Shown: positions 60,855-64,000 of the stretch, piece by piece | Numbering within the stretch: position 1 is the stretch's first letter | Layout: every line of letters begins with the position of its first letter | From: Scylla paramamosain | Taxonomy: Eukaryota > Arthropoda > Malacostraca > Decapoda > Portunidae | Direction of reading: 5' to 3' | Assembly: GCF_035594125.1 (NCBI RefSeq) | Contig: NC_087183.1 | Span: forward strand, 7,954,868-8,018,867 | DNA length: 64,000 nt | Notes under the pieces: generated by a model | What the model saw: only the letters and a program-made list of their open reading frames with translations | Database searches by the model: none | Told to the model about the DNA's origin: nothing | Translations under genes and position numbers: made by a program

Positions 60855-62372
60855 TCTCCAGGAAGAAGAGGGAGGACTGCACCTAACCACTTCCTCTCAC
60901 GTCAGCACAGTCTCAGTCTAATAATACACACAAATAACTTAACATTAATATCCTTTGCGTAACACCGTAACAACAAGAAAGTGAACAATCTATGATTGAG
61001 TGGAATTCGCTGTAATCAGAGATTACTAGTCTTTGGTAGATACTGGAAACGTTGTATGTGCATTAACAGCCTATTCTAAGTCTCATTATAATACCAGAAT
61101 AGAAAATGTTACATCATATACTATATAATCACACCGCGGCGTGACCTTAATCTTCGCATAATTTCAGTTTCGTGTTTCGAGATAGCAACGTCAAGTCCTC
61201 CGCTATTAACTGAAGTGCACTTGTCTAAGGCCAGTGAATAAATAGACTAATAGTTCAACACAACCCGAAAACATTTACCACTTCGTACATGCCTCCATGA
61301 GTCGCCCAAAGCAGTGATATCTTTCTGCAAAGACAGCAGGAAAATTTATACAATGACCTAACTTTCGCATTGTAAATTTCTGTAACGAGAAAGATGCAGT
61401 GAGACAGAAAGGGAAGTATATACAACAACGTTATTCGAGAAGTAATCCGGTACATAGCGTTGTTTCACCTTCCTCTGTTACCTTGTTAGGCGCAAGAATT
61501 GTAGTACTGTTTATTTGTTAATATTTTCTTCTTTTTCCTCCTTGCTCACTCCCCTGACCAAGAGAGAAGTTGGGTGACAGGTATCCGTTGCGTGTTTGTG
61601 CAGTCATTCAATAGACAGGCAAGTAGTAATTCCAACGACTGCGTGAGTTTTCTAATGTAAAATGTCTAAGCAAGTTATTTATTTATTTATATTTATTTAT
61701 TTATTTTTTCCTGGAACAGTCGTCATACCATAAAGGGATCATGAGGGTTTCGAACTTTTATCTAGACTTTTTAACATCCTCTAATCTCATAATTTTATGG
61801 GGTTTTAATTTGTTTTCAAGATTCTAGCGATGGGTTAACAAGGCTTTTACCATCAATGAAAAAAAAAAAAAGGGGGGGATCCAAACTGACCCTTGAAAAT
61901 TATTCGTAAAATGCAGAACGTCTCAAAACACGGATCCTTCAGACAGCACACGTGTATCTCTTACTGTGCAACGTGTTTTATAGTCCCCTGACAACCAAGT
62001 ATCGATAGCAGGACATGCGTTAGTTACATTATGTACACGTGATATAAGTGTGAAGCTCGAAAACCTCACTGAAGGACACATATAACGCAATCAGGTCGTA
62101 ACCTACAGTTCCATCATCCTGCAATTGATAGAATGTTAAATCAACAACACAGTTAATCACTGTACCTATTGGAAACACCAACAATAATTTTGACCTGCGC
62201 GCTCACGACGCTGAGGGTTATTTACCGATGAGCGAACAGTATTGTCCTCCCTAAGCAAGAGGATGGCATGTAGTATGTATGGTGTTTGAACGCCTAAGGT
62301 CCCAGCCTTACCCAAAGACTGGGCCATCATGCGCGATCACGACTCCAACGCGTGATCTCCAAAACCGTGGTG

Positions 62373-62376
<4 letters not shown>

Positions 62377-62427
<51 letters not shown>
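62377..62427. repeat. (TC)n, 51 bp
   Basis: Perfect repeat in upstream DNA. Confidence 0.96.
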
Positions 62428-62431
<4 letters not shown>

Positions 62432-62854
62432 GCTGGACTGCTTGCCTTCATGAAGTGTGCAAGTGATATAAATAAGCATGAACAAACCTGCTGTTAACAC
62501 CAAAATATTTCACTATATACCCACCTTCTACACTCCACCTAATCACTGTAGATCTTAACTTTCCCTTGATCTGTCTCAGTCACTCTTACTCCAGCCATCC
62601 TCAACTTGTACTAATGCGCAGTAAAGTACAAAACAGTGTCCTGGCACCACTGTCTCAAGGTCACTCACCCACCACATATATAGAAGAAAAAGTTATCCCC
62701 GGTTTGTCTTTGCCATACTTTCGTCTCCCACGAGACCCCCGCGTGCTCGTTGACCTTGAAGCCAGGGCACGCATCAGTACTTAACACTCGTTGCTAGGTC
62801 TCCAGACTACGATCACACGAGCGATTATAAATATTACGAGGAACGCCAGACAGT

Positions 62855-62856
<2 letters not shown>

Positions 62857-62922
<66 letters not shown>
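62857..62922. repeat. (TC)n, 66 bp
   Basis: Perfect repeat in upstream DNA. Confidence 0.96.
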
Positions 62923-62926
<4 letters not shown>

Positions 62927-64000
62927 GTTGCACTCGTGATCGCCAGCTACGCTTCCCGGGCAGAACTTTGAACTTCTATAAGCCAATCACTTAGACAAGA
63001 CCTCTTTTTTTTTTTGCATTGAAGTCGTGAACGGTAACATTGTTATTTTGTGGTGCCTTTGAATCTCTGCTTGTAACAATGTTCACCGGTACCTATGGAG
63101 TGTAATGAACCACCTCAGTAAAGAAACAAAACAGCATATCAAGGTTCACACACCAGCCAGCCAAGGTCATCGCCATCATCTTAGCAACACTCTTGTTAGC
63201 TAGACTTCCTTGACCATATCTTCGAAACACAGGGCCTCCTTGACCCTAACCTTCTTGCCACCATAAAAGAGGATGTCTAATCTCAACTAGCGCTTTCGAG
63301 AGCACTTTCATTATTCTTGTGACAGTTTAACAAGGAATCTGCATCATCAAAAAGACTGTAGTTGAAGTGACGGTTTTTTAAGAGCGGTTTTACAGTTCTT
63401 GTGACATATTTACAAGGTTTATACATTGTAAACAGGAGAAACACTCTTGAGAACAGAGTTAATAATTTCTGTGACCTTTCAAAATAGTCGTGATAAGAGA
63501 GCAAAGCGTTTCTAAATACGGGTCTATAAATCCTAAAACTTACCTTCAGCTTTATTTACATTTTTTTTTTTTCTTTCATAACAGGTGTAATTCAATTTAG
63601 GTTTTAAAATCCAAGATGATCTAACCATGCTTACTTTATGTTCGGTTTCACAATTGTCCCATTCGACGCATTATCTGTGTACCTGTTCCTTTTACTTTCA
63701 GCACCACGTGAGGTGACATGACAATTTTCGTTATGTCAAAAGAAACTTGTGAAGGGGAGAACGGCTAGAAAGCTTCCATACTCAAGAAACCAAAGATACT
63801 CCGAGACTTTGTCAATTACGTTCTGAATATACTCACCTGTTCCCTAAGAAGGTAACGTCTAATAATAATAAATCACTAACTACAAAACACATGTAAGTCA
63901 AGACACAATGGCTAATAAGCAAATAAATATATAAAAATCAAGAACAGGGAGTGAACATTGCATCTTATTTGACTTAAAACATCCCGCATTCTGAAATATT

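Larger units (their letters stand above)
58232..64000. other. Region upstream of PFKFB exon 1
   Basis: GC- and CpG-richer patches at about 59390-59780 and 60780-60910 are the likeliest promoter areas, but no 5' exon could be fixed. A consensus donor on the minus strand (ACAG before GTGAGT, 63831-63836) is an isolated signal. The rest is microsatellites and unique DNA. Confidence 0.4.

Overview
This is a eukaryotic nuclear window: intron-rich genes with GT-AG junctions, AT-rich intergenic DNA and a very heavy load of long, nearly perfect microsatellites ((GA)n, (TA)n, (CA)n, (AAT)n). Together with the repeat families seen here (a tRNA-derived SINE, a repeat I recall from decapods, pogo/Tigger-like elements, RTE/jockey-like LINE relics), this suggests an arthropod, most likely a decapod crustacean. 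That placement is inference; no phylogenetic marker was tested.

Three protein-coding genes can be reconstructed exon by exon. (1) Malectin, minus strand, 11762-21249, six exons, 279 aa: an ER lectin with signal peptide, carbohydrate-binding domain and C-terminal membrane anchor. (2) A C22orf39/UPF0545-type twin-CX9C protein, plus strand, 26500-30572, four exons, 146 aa. (3) 6-phosphofructo-2-kinase/fructose-2,6-bisphosphatase, minus strand, 38390-58215, twelve exons, 493 aa, with all main active-site residues in place. A second possible last exon for it lies at 35613-35876. The genes are functionally unrelated neighbours: an ER glycoprotein quality-control lectin, a small CHCH-type protein and a bifunctional glycolytic regulator.

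Layout: 1-11761, gene-free DNA downstream of malectin, with microsatellites, one Tigger-like element (4360-5052), a decapod-type repeat (6268-6520) and an inverted composite of repeats (10329-11612). 11762-21249, malectin. 21250-26499, divergent intergenic region with small GC-rich islands, inverted microsatellites and a TG-rich degenerate repeat. 26500-30572, the C22orf39-like gene, with two SINEs in intron 1. 30573-35612, intergenic, with another SINE and tandem duplications. 35613-58231, the kinase/phosphatase gene, whose introns hold LINE relics, three Tigger-like elements with TA target sites, a hAT-like MITE and a foldback element. 58232-64000, upstream DNA with GC-richer patches but no resolved exon.

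I found no operon, phage, CRISPR array, defence system or other obviously undescribed system. The points most worth a second look are the alternative last exon, the upstream ATG created by a local duplication in the C22orf39-like gene, the nested inverted composite at 10329-11612, and the long TA tracts lying against splice sites.
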